Assembly: GCA_020249415.1 (NCBI GenBank)
Contig: JADCFR010000337.1
Coordinates: forward strand, 1 to 14,680
Length of the DNA stretch: 14,680 bases
Direction of reading: 5' to 3'
Origin: Roseomonas sp.
GTDB lineage: Bacteria > Pseudomonadota > Alphaproteobacteria > Acetobacterales > Acetobacteraceae
Shown: positions 1 through 8,508 of the stretch, piece by piece
How the letters are laid out: the number at the start of each line of letters is the position of its first letter
Numbering within the stretch: the stretch's first letter is position 1
Notes under the pieces: generated by a model
Told to the model about the DNA's origin: nothing
Databases searched by the model: none
Seen by the model: the letters and a program-made list of their open reading frames with translations, nothing else
Translations under genes and position numbers: made by a program

Positions 1-843
1 ATCCCGGCCCGCTTGCTAGCTGAAGAAAAATCGAAATTCCTGCCCTCACGCCTGGCGGTGGCAAACCGCACCGGCTCCGGCGTTGTCATCGGCACGGATC
101 TGGTGAGCAAGGCGCCGAAGGATGGGCAGACCATTTTGTACACCACCATAGCCCATGCCTGTTTGCGCGCTTTGTTTGATCGCCTGCCCTTTGATCCGGT
201 CGCCGATTTCACGCCGGTCGCCTATATCGGCCAGATCCCGATGATCATGCTGGTCAATAAGGATTTGCCGGCGCGCACCCTGCCGGAACTGATTGCCCTG
301 CTGCGCAACAACCCTGGCAAATATGATTACGCGTCCAGCGGCAATGGCGGCGCTGTGCATTTGGCGAGTGAGCTCTTCCTGCATATGGCGGGCGGGCTCA
401 AGGCCAATCACATCCCCTTCCGCGGGTCATCGGCGGCCATGCCGGAAGTGCTTTCCGGGCGCATCCCGATCATGCTGGATGTCGCAGCGGCGGCGCTGCC
501 TTACATGCAGCGCGGTGAATTGCGCGCGCTCGCCATCAGCACCAAGGACCGCATGCCCTATGCGCGCGATCTGCCGACCTTCATTGAAGGCGGCGTTGCG
601 GGGTATGAGGCTTATACCTGGCACATGGCGCTGGTGCCGGCTGGCACGCCGGCCGCAACCGTGCAGGCGATCAATGCCGCCTATAACCGCGCGCTGTCGC
701 AGGAAAGCGTGAAGAATAGGCTCGCGGAAATGACCATGGAGGTCACCACGGACAGCACGCCCGAAAGTGCCGCGCGCTTCCTGGCGTCTGAGATGGCGAA
801 GTGGGAGCCGATCATTCGCGCTGCCGGCATCAAGCCGAATTGA
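1..843 (+). CDS. Bug-family (TctC-like) solute-binding protein, 5' truncated by window edge
   Basis: The frame is open from base 1 and ends in TGA at 841-843, so about 280 C-terminal residues are present. The family is usually about 320 residues with a signal peptide, so the exported N-terminus lies outside the window and the internal ATG/TTG codons near the edge are not real starts. Family-like features are the degenerate NR(P/T)G segment (here ANRTGSG), then GTDLVSKAPKDGQTIL, the NPGKYDYASSGNGG segment and the downstream PFRGSSAAMPEVLSGRI block. These are characteristic of periplasmic Bug proteins that bind carboxylates or other small acids, often with tripartite tricarboxylate transporters. 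No TctA/TctB membrane genes are visible, so the substrate cannot be assigned. Orphan Bug proteins are common in Acetobacteraceae and Burkholderiales. Confidence 0.9.
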   Translation: MPARLLAEEKSKFLPSRLAVANRTGSGVVIGTDLVSKAPKDGQTILYTTIAHACLRALFDRLPFDPVADFTPVAYIGQIPMIMLVNKDLPARTLPELIALLRNNPGKYDYASSGNGGAVHLASELFLHMAGGLKANHIPFRGSSAAMPEVLSGRIPIMLDVAAAALPYMQRGELRALAISTKDRMPYARDLPTFIEGGVAGYEAYTWHMALVPAGTPAATVQAINAAYNRALSQESVKNRLAEMTMEVTTDSTPESAARFLASEMAKWEPIIRAAGIKPN

Positions 844-849
844 TGGATG

Positions 850-875
850 GCGGGCGGGGGGCAACTCCCGCCCGC
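850..875 (+). terminator. GC-rich hairpin with GCAA tetraloop after the Bug gene
   Basis: Bases 850-858 (GCGGGCGGG) pair perfectly with 867-875 (CCCGCCCGC). A G-T and a G-C pair extend the stem to 11 pairs around loop GCAA (861-864), a GNRA tetraloop. It starts 6 nt after the stop codon. No strong T-run follows (TTCATCACCC), so it may be a weak terminator or an mRNA 3'-end stabiliser. Confidence 0.6.
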
Positions 876-903
876 TTCATCACCCAACTAAAGGATTAGG
901 ACC

Positions 904-1908
904 ATGACCAAGCTGCCGACCTCCATGAATTTCATTAACCATGGCAAGGGCGGCGGGCCGGAGGTTCTGGTCCCCGCGCAAAGCACGCTGCCGATACCGG
1001 CGGCGGATGAGGTGCTGATCCGGGTCATGGCAACGGGCGTCAATCGCCCGGATGTGGCGCAGCGTGAGGGCAGCTACCCGCCGCCGCCCGGTGCCTCGCC
1101 CATTATCGGCCTTGAATGCGCGGGGGAGGTGGTGGCGTTGGGCGCGGCGGTCACCCGCTACCGGATTGGGGATCGCGTTTGCGCGCTGACGAATGGTGGC
1201 GCCTATGCCGAATATTGCGCGGCGCCTGAGGCGCAAACCCTGCCCTGGCCCAAGGGCTATGACGCTTTGCACGCCGCTGCCCTGCCCGAGACCTATTTCA
1301 CCGTCTGGGCCAATCTGTTCGGCCATGGTCGGCTTGCCGCCGGGGAGGCAGTGCTGATCCATGGCGGGTCTTCCGGCATTGGTGTCACCGCCATTCAATT
1401 GGCCAAGGCGTTTGGCGCGCGGGTCATCACCACCGCCGGCAATGCGACGAAATGCGCTGCCTGCCTGGAATTGGGTGCCGATGCCGCGATTGACTATCGC
1501 GCCCAGGATTTCGCTGAGGAAATCCAGCGTCTGACAGATGGCAAGGGTGTCAATGTGATCCTGGATATGGTCGGTGCCGATTACTTCGCGCGGAACCTGA
1601 AATCCCTGGCGCGTGATGGGCGCTTGGTGATCATCGCCTTTCTGGGTGGCTTTAAGACGGAAGCTGATCTCCGCCCGATCATGGTCAAGCGGCTCACGGT
1701 CACGGGCAGCACCATGCGGCCCCGCACCACGGCGGAGAAGGGGGAGATCGCGGCAGCGCTTGCCGCCAAGGTCTGGCCGCTGCTGGAAGCGGGCAAGGCG
1801 GGTCCGCGCATATTCCAGACCTTCCCGCTGCATGAGGCTGCGGCGGCGCATCGGCTGATGGAAAGCAGTGCGCATATTGGCAAGATCATGCTGAAGGTGG
1901 CGGATTAG
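904..1908 (+). CDS. NAD(P)H quinone oxidoreductase, PIG3/zeta-crystallin-like MDR family
   Basis: A 334-residue zinc-independent medium-chain dehydrogenase/reductase, predicted cytosolic, transferring hydride from NADPH to quinones or other small acceptors. The N-terminal GroES-like domain has the block [20 protein letters not shown] (residues 46-65) followed by [10 protein letters not shown], which closely matches the PIG3 (TP53I3) subfamily. The nucleotide-binding motif HGGSSGIG lies at residues 153-160, followed by a Rossmann strand. The Cys/His pattern of the zinc-binding ADH branch is not seen. Start ATG 904 has a purine-rich AAAGGATTAGG upstream; an internal Met at 925 is possible but has weaker support. 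It follows the Bug gene by 60 nt with a hairpin between, so it is probably a separate transcript. The physiological substrate is unknown. Confidence 0.92.
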   Translation: MTKLPTSMNFINHGKGGGPEVLVPAQSTLPIPAADEVLIRVMATGVNRPDVAQREGSYPPPPGASPIIGLECAGEVVALGAAVTRYRIGDRVCALTNGGAYAEYCAAPEAQTLPWPKGYDALHAAALPETYFTVWANLFGHGRLAAGEAVLIHGGSSGIGVTAIQLAKAFGARVITTAGNATKCAACLELGADAAIDYRAQDFAEEIQRLTDGKGVNVILDMVGADYFARNLKSLARDGRLVIIAFLGGFKTEADLRPIMVKRLTVTGSTMRPRTTAEKGEIAAALAAKVWPLLEAGKAGPRIFQTFPLHEAAAAHRLMESSAHIGKIMLKVAD

Positions 1909-1917
1909 GCGCGGCCT

Positions 1918-2103
1918 TTGTTTTATCTGCTGCTTCTCGCCGCCTTTGCCTGCGCGCTTTTGCTTTGGCGCCAGCCGCGCGGGGCGGGCAGGGCGCTGAC
2001 AGCGGGGGCGGCTGTTTTGTTCCTCGCCGGGGCGCTGATGCTGTTGTTGCGGCGCGGTTTTCTGCCCGGTCACGGGCCGCGCCGCTGGACGACAAATGGT
2101 TGA
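1918..2103 (+). CDS. possible small two-helix membrane protein
   Basis: A 61-residue frame beginning at TTG 1918, 9 nt after the quinone oxidoreductase stop. It is almost entirely hydrophobic: a first segment at about residues 2-16 (leucine/alanine-rich), a short basic loop (RQPRGAGR), a second segment at about residues 27-45, then a basic, proline/glycine-containing tail. The layout suggests a hairpin inner-membrane protein. A weak TTAGG lies before the TTG. No family is recognised. It resembles in general character the two-helix N-terminus of some membrane-anchored J-domain proteins, but no J domain follows. Hydrophobic frames arise by chance in GC-rich DNA, so this is only moderately supported. 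Confidence 0.45.
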   Translation: MFYLLLLAAFACALLLWRQPRGAGRALTAGAAVLFLAGALMLLLRRGFLPGHGPRRWTTNG

Positions 2104-2132
2104 GATCGCCCCTTTACCAAAAACTTGTTTTC

Positions 2133-2164
2133 CAACGCCTAATAAATAGGCTTGTATGGCGTTG
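2133..2164. repeat. inverted repeat in the 2104-2328 intergenic region
   Basis: CAACGCC (2133-2139) is the reverse complement of GGCGTTG (2158-2164). A competing smaller hairpin is GCCTA (2137-2141) with TAGGC (2147-2151) around ATAAA. It may act as a transcription end for the oxidoreductase unit, but there is no convincing T-run. Confidence 0.35.
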
Positions 2165-2193
2165 AGGGAGTCGCGCCCTGGGCGAAACCCCTA

Positions 2194-2297
2194 AGAGCAG
2201 ATCACGTTCAGATGTTATCATCTGAACGTGTGAAGATGCTCGAAAAAAACGAGGTAGAGCGGGTGGCGTGAACACATGTGAACGCAACACGCTCTAG
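2194..2297. repeat. three-hairpin intergenic repeat element (REP/MITE-like)
   Basis: Three adjacent inverted repeats occupy about 100 bp. Hairpin A is a perfect 12-bp stem, CACGTTCAGATG (2203-2214) with CATCTGAACGTG (2219-2230), loop TTAT; weaker flanking complementarity (AGAGCAGAT before, GATGCTC after) extends it. Hairpin B is CTCG (2239-2242) with CGAG (2250-2253) around seven A. Hairpin C pairs 2255-2268 with 2283-2296 in 12 of 14 positions, with ends TAGAGCG and CGCTCTA. Such bordered multi-hairpin intergenic modules resemble palindromic repeat families of alphaproteobacterial genomes. It contains no coding signal. One GTG inside hairpin C (2278) is in frame with the transporter but is unlikely to be its start. 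Confidence 0.6.
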
Positions 2298-2328
2298 AGA
2301 ATTGGGCTTGGGGGCACGCCATTACGCG

Positions 2329-3186
2329 ATGAAATCATCGCTACATCTGCTGTTCTTCGCCATTCTGCTCTTTGGCGGTGCTTGGCCCATCACCAAGGCC
2401 GCTTTGGCGGATGCCAGCCCCATGTGGTTCGGCTTTGGGCGGGCCGCGCTCGCAACTTTGGTCGCAGCGCTTTTGCTGCTGATCCTGCGGCGCTTTCATC
2501 GCCCGAGGCGAGAGGATTTGCCCACCGTTATCGCGGTCGGCTTGCTGCAACTGGGCGGGTTTTTCGTGCTGGCCCATGCAGCGGTTGCGATGGTGGAAGC
2601 AGGGCGCACCGCGATCATTTCGGCTGTTGTGACCTATTGGCTCATCCCGCTTTCCATGCTGGTGATGGGGGAGCAGGTTTCCCCCCGGCGCTGGCTGGCC
2701 GCGATGCTTGGTCTTGCTGGCATATTGGTCCTGGCCGGTCCTTGGGCGGTGAATTGGGCCTCGCCTGACCAGGTGTTGGGCCATGCCATGCTGATCCTGG
2801 CGGCACTGCTTTGGAGCATCGCCATCATCGTGACGCGGCGCTTTCCGGCGAAATCCCCGATGTTTGATTTGCTGCCCTGGGCCTTTTCCATCGGCGCGCT
2901 GGTGATCCTGCCCTTCGCGCTGGTGCTGGAACCCAATGGCGGGATCGGCCCGGCATCCTGGCCCTTCATGCTCTATATCGGGCTGATCGTGGCCCCCATC
3001 GGCACCTGGTGCGTGGTGGAGGTTGGGCGACGCCTGCCCGGCGCGGTGGCCTCGGTGGCCTTTCTGCTGGTGCCGGCCTTTGGGGTATTTGTCTCCACCC
3101 TTTGGCTGGGTGAGCCCTTTGGCTGGGATATGATCCTGGGGGGCGTCTTGATCGTGGCTTCGGTCGTGCTGGCGGCGGCGGAATAG
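2329..3186 (+). CDS. EamA-family DMT transporter
   Basis: A 285-residue inner-membrane protein with about ten hydrophobic segments in two homologous EamA halves (about residues 5-135 and 148-283). Each half ends in the typical pattern of a Gly/Glu turn followed by a helix: LVMGEQVSPRRWLAAMLGL in the first and LWLGEPFGWDMILGGVLI in the second. The family exports amino acids, nucleosides or other metabolites, and the substrate cannot be read from sequence. ATG 2329 is preferred: residues from the upstream in-frame GTG 2278 would come from the hairpin repeat and are charged, unlike the hydrophobic N-terminus expected. A GGGGG run lies about 15 nt upstream of ATG. The gene ends 2 nt before the hydrolase start, so the two are probably one transcript. 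Confidence 0.9.
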   Translation: MKSSLHLLFFAILLFGGAWPITKAALADASPMWFGFGRAALATLVAALLLLILRRFHRPRREDLPTVIAVGLLQLGGFFVLAHAAVAMVEAGRTAIISAVVTYWLIPLSMLVMGEQVSPRRWLAAMLGLAGILVLAGPWAVNWASPDQVLGHAMLILAALLWSIAIIVTRRFPAKSPMFDLLPWAFSIGALVILPFALVLEPNGGIGPASWPFMLYIGLIVAPIGTWCVVEVGRRLPGAVASVAFLLVPAFGVFVSTLWLGEPFGWDMILGGVLIVASVVLAAAE

Positions 3187-3188
3187 GC

Positions 3189-3983
3189 ATGCGGCTGCAG
3201 GCGCTGGAAGCCGGGCAGGGGCCGCCGCTGGTGCTGCTGCATGGCCTGTTTGGATCGGCCCGCAATTGGGGTGCGGTGCAGAAGGCGCTGGCTGCCGAAT
3301 ACCGCGTGGTGGCGCTGGATTTGCGCAATCACGGCGCCTCCCCCCATGCGCCCGGCATGGGCTATGCCGCGCAGGCCGAAGATGTGGCCGAGACCCTCGC
3401 GGCGCTTGGCATCGAAAGAACCGCGCTGCTTGGCCATTCCATGGGCGGCAAGGTCGCGATGATGCTGGCGCTGACAATGCCGGAAATGGTTGAGCGCCTG
3501 ATCATCGCCGATATCGCCCCGCGCCCCTATCCGCCCGCGCTCCGCGCCACGGTGGGCGCGATGCAGGCGGTTCCATTGCATGCGGGCCTGACCCGCGCGG
3601 AAGCCGATCAGGCGCTGCGCGCCGCCGTGCCGGAAGCGCCGATCCGAAGCTTCCTGTTGCAGAATCTCCGTTTTGAAACCACGCCGCCAAGCTGGCGCAT
3701 CGGCCTTGCTGAAATTGCCGCCGCCATGGCGGAGATCGAGGATTTCGCGCCCGCAGCCGGCGCGCGGTTTGATGGCCCAGCACTCGCCATGGCTGGCGCG
3801 CTTTCACCCTATATCCGCGCCGAGGACCACGCGGCCTTTCGCGCGCTGTTTCCGAGCATTGCCTTTGCCAGCATCCCCCGCGCCGGCCATTGGCTGCATG
3901 CGGAAAACCCCGAAGGTTTTCTGGCGGCCCTGAGGGAGTTTCTGGCGGTAAGTCGAAGCGGGGATGGCGGAGAGTTTGCGTGA
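3189..3983 (+). CDS. alpha/beta-hydrolase, YbfF-like esterase
   Basis: A 264-residue predicted cytosolic serine hydrolase. HG oxyanion region LLHGLFGS is at residues 16-23, the strand ending DLRNHGAS at 44-51, and nucleophile elbow GHSMGG at 82-87 with Ser84. His234 lies in RAGHWLHAENP. Asp108 (ADIAP) sits 24 residues after the serine; in E. coli YbfF the acid is recalled as Asp113 with nucleophile Ser89, also 24 apart, so the triad is probably Ser84-Asp108-His234. YbfF-type enzymes hydrolyse short esters and acyl-CoA thioesters; the true substrate here is unknown. The start is only 2 nt after the transporter stop and lacks a clear Shine-Dalgarno sequence, consistent with translational coupling. 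Confidence 0.9.
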   Translation: MRLQALEAGQGPPLVLLHGLFGSARNWGAVQKALAAEYRVVALDLRNHGASPHAPGMGYAAQAEDVAETLAALGIERTALLGHSMGGKVAMMLALTMPEMVERLIIADIAPRPYPPALRATVGAMQAVPLHAGLTRAEADQALRAAVPEAPIRSFLLQNLRFETTPPSWRIGLAEIAAAMAEIEDFAPAAGARFDGPALAMAGALSPYIRAEDHAAFRALFPSIAFASIPRAGHWLHAENPEGFLAALREFLAVSRSGDGGEFA

Positions 3984-4070
3984 CGCCGTGCCCCGCATAC
4001 TGCAACGCCCGCCGGGAGCGCGTCTTGCCTGCCTTCATGGGCAAGAAACCAGCCTGATCGGCCATGATGA

Positions 4071-4352
4071 GGATACGACAAGGCCGGGCATAACCGGCAT
4101 GCGCTGGCGATTGCGGCGCTCAAATATGGGGCCCAGCCGCTTGGCCTGCCGGAGGAAAGCACCACCTTGCAAATGCCGGAAGCGGTGGGGGTTGCCAGCG
4201 CCGTCTTGGGATATGCTGCAGAAACATTGGTATGCTCCTTCAGCGTGGTGCGGCCAAGGCGCGGCGATGAAGTGCCAGACTGCGGAGAAATCAGTTTATG
4301 CTTGATAGAGAGCGCTTCACCACTCAGGGCATCGCAAGGCGTATTGAGATGA
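4071..4352 (+). pseudogene. decayed coding fragment of unknown origin in the 3984-4323 gap
   Basis: The 340-bp gap between the hydrolase and the minus-strand exported-protein gene has no intact gene. One frame, open from after a TGA at 4068-4070 to TGA at 4350-4352, reads like real protein in its first half: the peptide contains HALAIAALKYGAQPLGLPEE and then MPEAVGVASAVLGYAAE, with G/C-dominated third positions. After about 4225 the codon pattern and composition decay. There is no ATG start, and a neighbouring frame upstream (ending in GHDED near 4074) could be its frameshifted continuation. I do not recognise the family. It is best read as a gene remnant; chance cannot be excluded. Confidence 0.3.
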
Positions 4353-4893
4353 CGCGGCCATTGGAAATCTCGAAGGAAAAAGGCCAAGCACCATAGGTCC
4401 AAAACTCTCCACCATCTCGCCAAAGGCCGGTGCCGCGTTTTGGGATCGCTTCGCGGCGAAATGGCTGACCAAGACGGCTTATGATGAGGTCGGATGGAGA
4501 CCCAAGACCAATCGTTTCAAAGGTCCATTCCGGAGGGGCTGAGGTGCCGGTGATTTGCAGCGCAGCGATCCTTCCCCCCGCGACTGTTGCAGCGACATAG
4601 GCAGCGCTGCCCAATAAATGGACCGTCACAGTCGCGTTGCCTTGCGGGTGCGTTTGACTGGGTGGCGGGAGCTTACCGTTCAAAGTGGTGGCCGAATCCA
4701 TGAGATGGAGCGGTCCCAAGCGATCACATTCATGCGGACCACGCTGTAGATTTCGCATCACGCAGGCAAATGATTCTCCTGCGCGTTGATACCCGAAGCG
4801 CGATTGATCGGTTCTTTGCGCGACCGCTTCAGTACAGCACAAGGCCAGGATCAGCACCGTTAATGCAATAGGTTTAAGTGGCGCTTGCCTCAT
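4324..4893 (-). CDS. exported protein of unknown function
   Basis: A 189-residue protein with a clear Sec signal peptide: basic n-region (MRQAPLK), hydrophobic core to about residue 20, and AVA before residue 26 as a signal peptidase I site. The mature part is about 164 residues with Cys44 and Cys56, which could form a periplasmic disulphide. The C-terminal third (GLGSPSDLIISRLGQPFRR, later WTYGAWPFSFEI and NGRVISIRLAMP) follows the general rhythm of BamE/SmpA-like small domains: G-x-s-x-x-x-v-x-x-x-L-G-x-P, then W-x-Y and a terminal strand. That resemblance is only a pattern impression. ATG 4893 has GGAGAGG 7 nt upstream. It lies downstream of the aminotransferase on the same strand, separated by 102 nt with a possible terminator. 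Confidence 0.72.
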   Translation of the reverse strand: MRQAPLKPIALTVLILALCCTEAVAQRTDQSRFGYQRAGESFACVMRNLQRGPHECDRLGPLHLMDSATTLNGKLPPPSQTHPQGNATVTVHLLGSAAYVAATVAGGRIAALQITGTSAPPEWTFETIGLGSPSDLIISRLGQPFRREAIPKRGTGLWRDGGEFWTYGAWPFSFEISNGRVISIRLAMP

Positions 4894-4949
4894 GGTGACC
4901 TCTCCCCGGTTGAATGCGGTCTTATCATGACGTTGATTGAACGCAGAAT

Positions 4950-4982
4950 GGACAAGAAGTGGGGGCCTTAAACCCCAGCCAC
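4950..4982 (-). terminator. possible terminator after the aminotransferase gene
   Basis: On the minus strand, GTGG-CT-GGGG is followed by TTTAAGG and CCCCCAC, giving a bulged stem of about 7-8 pairs, then TTCTTGTC. It begins 14 nt after the aminotransferase stop. The T-rich tail is imperfect, so termination strength is uncertain. Confidence 0.4.
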
Positions 4983-4995
4983 GCCCAGCAAGTTC

Positions 4996-6168
4996 CTAAC
5001 CCCGCCGCTTCGCCAACCACGTCTCCATCCGCGCCAGCGCTTCCTCAATCACCGCATCACCCTTGCAGAAGGCGAAGCGCGCGTAATGCGATGGCGCATC
5101 TTCACTCGCATAAAAGGCCGTCACCGGAATCGCGGTGACCTTGGCCTCTTCGGTCAGCGTGCGGCAGAAGGCGACATCATCGCCATTGAAGCCAAGCGGG
5201 CGGAAATCCGTGGTGATGAAATAGGAACCCTTGGTCGGCAGCACATCAAAGCCAAGCCGCGCGAGGCCCGCGCCAAGCTTGTCGCGCTTGGCCTGCAAAT
5301 GCGTCGAAAGCCCATTGAAATAGGCATCATCCTTCATGAGCCCCACCGCGACGCCGCGCTGCAGATTGGGCGCGGTGGTGAAGGTCAGGTTCTGGTGCGC
5401 CTTCGTCACATTTTGGGCAAGGCTGCGATCCGCCGTGATATAGCCGATCTTCCACCCCGTCAGCGAAAAGGTCTTGCCGGCACTGCCAACCCGCATGCAG
5501 CGCGCGCGCATGCCGGGCAGCGTCATCAGCGGGATATGCTTCGCGCCATCAAAGGTCAGATGCTCATAGACCTCATCGCAAATCGCGTAGCAATCATGCT
5601 GTTCCAGCAGGCCCGCAATGAAGCGGAGCTCTTCTTCGGTGAACACCTTGCCGGTCGGGTTCATTGGCGTGTTCAAAAGCAGCGCCTTGGTTCTTGGCCC
5701 GAAGGCTGCGGCCAATTCAGCGCGCGGCAGCGCCCATTCCGGTGGGCTCAAGCGCACCAGCTTCGGCACGGCGCCAAGCAGCCGCACCACCGGCAAATAG
5801 GTGTCGTAAAGCGGCTCAATCAGCACGCATTCATCGCCGGGATTGAGCACGGCCATGAGGCAGGCAGTGATCGCCTCAGTGGCGCCTGAGGTTACCACCA
5901 CCTCGGCATTCGGGTCCGCCTCAATTCCGTAGAAGCGCTTATTGTGATGCGCGACCGCCTGACGGAGCTCCGGCACGCCGCTCATGGGCGGGTATTGGTT
6001 GCGGCCATCCAGCAGGGCGGCGGCGGCGGCATGGATCACATCGGCCGGGCCATCATAATCCGGAAAACCCTGGCCCAGATTGACCGCGCCATGCTGATTG
6101 GCGAGTGCCGACATGACGGTGAAGATGGTGGTGCCAATGCCTGAAAGGACTTCGTTCTGCGGCTTCAT
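4996..6168 (-). CDS. PLP aminotransferase, class I/II (YbdL / kynurenine aminotransferase-like)
   Basis: A 390-residue fold-type I aminotransferase, expected as a cytosolic dimer. Visible elements are NLGQGFPDYDGP (residues 30-41), SGATEAI (94-100), NTPMNPTGK with Asn170, CDEVYEHL with Asp198 and Tyr201, and the PLP-lysine motif GSAGKTFSLTGWKIGY with Lys232. Arg in HYARFAFCK near the C-terminus is the likely carboxylate-binding arginine. The motif set closely fits E. coli YbdL (methionine aminotransferase) and kynurenine aminotransferases, so the substrate is probably methionine, glutamine or an aromatic amino acid; a single one cannot be fixed. ATG 6168 is preceded by GGCAGGAT. The 273-nt divergent gap to glnB (6169-6441) would hold promoters for both. 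Confidence 0.93.
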   Translation of the reverse strand: MKPQNEVLSGIGTTIFTVMSALANQHGAVNLGQGFPDYDGPADVIHAAAAALLDGRNQYPPMSGVPELRQAVAHHNKRFYGIEADPNAEVVVTSGATEAITACLMAVLNPGDECVLIEPLYDTYLPVVRLLGAVPKLVRLSPPEWALPRAELAAAFGPRTKALLLNTPMNPTGKVFTEEELRFIAGLLEQHDCYAICDEVYEHLTFDGAKHIPLMTLPGMRARCMRVGSAGKTFSLTGWKIGYITADRSLAQNVTKAHQNLTFTTAPNLQRGVAVGLMKDDAYFNGLSTHLQAKRDKLGAGLARLGFDVLPTKGSYFITTDFRPLGFNGDDVAFCRTLTEEAKVTAIPVTAFYASEDAPSHYARFAFCKGDAVIEEALARMETWLAKRRG

Positions 6169-6288
6169 CTATCCTGCCCGACTGATTTGAACCCATGCTG
6201 GACGCCGCCAGCCCTGGCCCGCTTATGGGGTGCCGCGCGGCGGCGGGCAAGCCATCGGGCGGCAATGCCCTGATTTCGGGCTTTATGA

Positions 6289-6780
<492 letters not shown>

Positions 6781-6792
6781 CGGGTTTGAGTT

Positions 6793-6828
6793 TCGCCCCA
6801 CCCCATCTCGGCGGGGGTTGCGGGGCGA
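6793..6828 (+). terminator. hairpin in the glnB-glnA spacer
   Basis: TCGCCCC (6793-6799) pairs with GGGGCGA (6822-6828), and the inner ACCCC (6800-6804) pairs with GGGGT (6814-6818), leaving TGC as a 3-nt bulge. It begins 13 nt after the glnB stop. There is no T-run, so it may attenuate read-through into glnA or mark an RNA-processing point rather than stop transcription fully. The rest of the spacer (to 6981) shows only the AGGGAATAGGA ribosome-binding region for glnA. Confidence 0.4.
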
Positions 6829-6981
6829 GGGGCGGCGGGAATAGACCCTGCCGCGCCTGATTAAGCCGGGCGGGTGCCATAGAGGCATTTGCCGGGTGCC
6901 GGACTGGGTCGCGGGATACCGAAGTCGCGGCTCGGGGCAGTTTCTTTCGGGGTTCGCTAGCAGGGAATAGGATCGCAAAGT

Positions 6982-8421
6982 ATGGCCAAGAAGCCAGCAG
7001 CCGCCGCGGGTGGCAATGCCGTCTCCAAAGTGATGGAGATGATCAAGGAACACAGCGTCGAATATGTGGATTTCCGTTTCACGGATCCGCGCGGCAAGTG
7101 GCAGCACACCGCGCAGCATGTTTCGACCATTGAGCCGGAAATCTTCGAAGAAGGGATCATGTTTGATGGTTCCTCGATCGCGGGTTGGAAGGCGATCAAT
7201 GAATCCGACATGATCCTGATGCCGGATGCGACGACGGCGGTGATGGATCCCTTCTCGGCCAAGCCGCAGATGATCCTGTTCTGCGACATTTATGAGCCCT
7301 CCACCGGTCAGCGCTACAATCGCGACCCGCGCTCCACCGCGAAGAAGGCGGAAGAATTCCTGAAATCCACCGGGATTGGCGATACTGCCTTCTTCGGCCC
7401 GGAAGCGGAATTCTTTGTGTTCGACAATGTGAAGTTCGGCACCGGCGGCAATTTCGGCCATTTCTCGCTGGATAGCGTTGAAGGCCCTGGCGCCAATATG
7501 AAGGATTTCCCGGAAGGGAATATGGGCCATCGCCCGGTGGTGAAGGGTGGCTATTTCCCGGTGCCGCCAGTGGATAGCGAACAGGATCTGCGCGCCGAGA
7601 TGCTCTCCACCATGGGTGAGATGGGCCTGCCGATCGAAAAGCATCACCATGAAGTGGCGCAGTCTCAGCATGAGCTTGGCACGAAGTTCGGCCCGCTGGT
7701 GCAGCAGGCGGATTTCATGCAGATCTACAAATACTGCGTGCACAATGTCGCCCATAGCTATGGCAAGACCGCGACCTTCATGCCGAAGCCGATCTATGGC
7801 GATAATGGTTCGGGCATGCATGTGCACCAGTCCATCTGGAAGGCTGGCAAGCCGGTTTTCGCCGGCAATGGCTATGCTGATCTGTCGGAAACCGCGCTGT
7901 ACTACATTGGCGGCATCATCAAGCACGCCAAGGCGCTGAATGCTTTCACCAACCCGCTGACCAATTCCTACAAGCGGTTGATCCCAGGCTTTGAAGCCCC
8001 CGTGTTGCTTGCTTATTCCGCGCGCAACCGTTCGGCTTCCTGCCGTATTCCTTACGCGACCAGCCCGAAGGCGAAGCGCGTTGAGGTGCGCTTCCCGGAT
8101 CCGGGTGCCAACCCCTATCTTGCCTTCTCCGCCATGCTGATGGCCGGCATTGATGGCATCAAGAACAAGATCCATCCGGGCGACCCGATGGATAAGGACC
8201 TGTATGACCTGCCGCCGGAAGAGCTGAAGGGCATTCCGACCGTGTGCGGTTCCTTGCGTGAAGCGCTGCAGGCGCTGGAAGCAGATCACGACTTCCTGCT
8301 CGCCGGGGATGTCTTCTCCAAGGATCAGATCGAAAGCTATATCGAGCTCAAGTGGACGGAAGTGTATAAGTTCGAACACACCCCGCACCCGATTGAGTTT
8401 GAAATGTACTACTCCGTCTGA
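6982..8421 (+). CDS. glnA: glutamine synthetase, type I
   Basis: A 479-residue GSI enzyme forming a cytosolic dodecamer that makes glutamine from glutamate, ammonia and ATP. Conserved blocks: [10 protein letters not shown] with following [15 protein letters not shown] (ATP/metal site), [10 protein letters not shown], and [12 protein letters not shown] (glutamate and phosphate binding). The adenylylation site is Tyr408 in DLYDLPPEE, the equivalent of Tyr397 in enteric GS, shifted by a roughly ten-residue N-terminal extension ([11 protein letters not shown]). This indicates control by GlnE adenylyltransferase and, through it, by the PII protein encoded upstream. ATG 6982 has AGGGAATAGGA upstream. 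A strong terminator follows the stop. Confidence 0.98.
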   Translation: MAKKPAAAAGGNAVSKVMEMIKEHSVEYVDFRFTDPRGKWQHTAQHVSTIEPEIFEEGIMFDGSSIAGWKAINESDMILMPDATTAVMDPFSAKPQMILFCDIYEPSTGQRYNRDPRSTAKKAEEFLKSTGIGDTAFFGPEAEFFVFDNVKFGTGGNFGHFSLDSVEGPGANMKDFPEGNMGHRPVVKGGYFPVPPVDSEQDLRAEMLSTMGEMGLPIEKHHHEVAQSQHELGTKFGPLVQQADFMQIYKYCVHNVAHSYGKTATFMPKPIYGDNGSGMHVHQSIWKAGKPVFAGNGYADLSETALYYIGGIIKHAKALNAFTNPLTNSYKRLIPGFEAPVLLAYSARNRSASCRIPYATSPKAKRVEVRFPDPGANPYLAFSAMLMAGIDGIKNKIHPGDPMDKDLYDLPPEELKGIPTVCGSLREALQALEADHDFLLAGDVFSKDQIESYIELKWTEVYKFEHTPHPIEFEMYYSV

Positions 8422-8442
8422 TCCTGTCCGGATCGGAACGGG

Positions 8443-8474
8443 AAGGGGCCCTGCAGCATATGCGGGGCCCTTTT
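8443..8474 (+). terminator. intrinsic terminator after glnA
   Basis: AAGGG-G-CCC-T-GCA (8443-8454) pairs with TGC-G-GGG-CCCTT (8461-8472), with one bulged G and a G-T wobble, around loop GCATA, then TTTT (8471-8474). The stem has about 12 pairs. It ends the glnBA unit 21-53 nt after the glnA stop. Confidence 0.85.
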
Positions 8475-8508
8475 GCATTTGAGGCGCCGGCGTGATCAGC
8501 TAACTGCC

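Noticed and set aside
880..2073. 397-codon minus-strand frame opposite the quinone oxidoreductase
   Set aside because: Composition is Arg/Gln/Pro/Gly-rich shadow sequence, and the plus-strand gene has full MDR motifs.
2278..2328. Upstream GTG start for the EamA transporter
   Set aside because: It lies inside the hairpin repeat and would add a charged, non-family N-terminus; ATG 2329 fits better.
2341..3581. Overlapping minus-strand frames opposite the transporter and hydrolase
   Set aside because: They mirror two real genes with recognisable motifs and have low-complexity Arg/His/Pro-rich products.
3964..4305. Plus-strand frame of 113 codons overlapping the hydrolase end
   Set aside because: Starts inside the hydrolase gene and its product is Arg/Cys/Trp-rich after the first 35 residues; another frame has better coding character in the same stretch.
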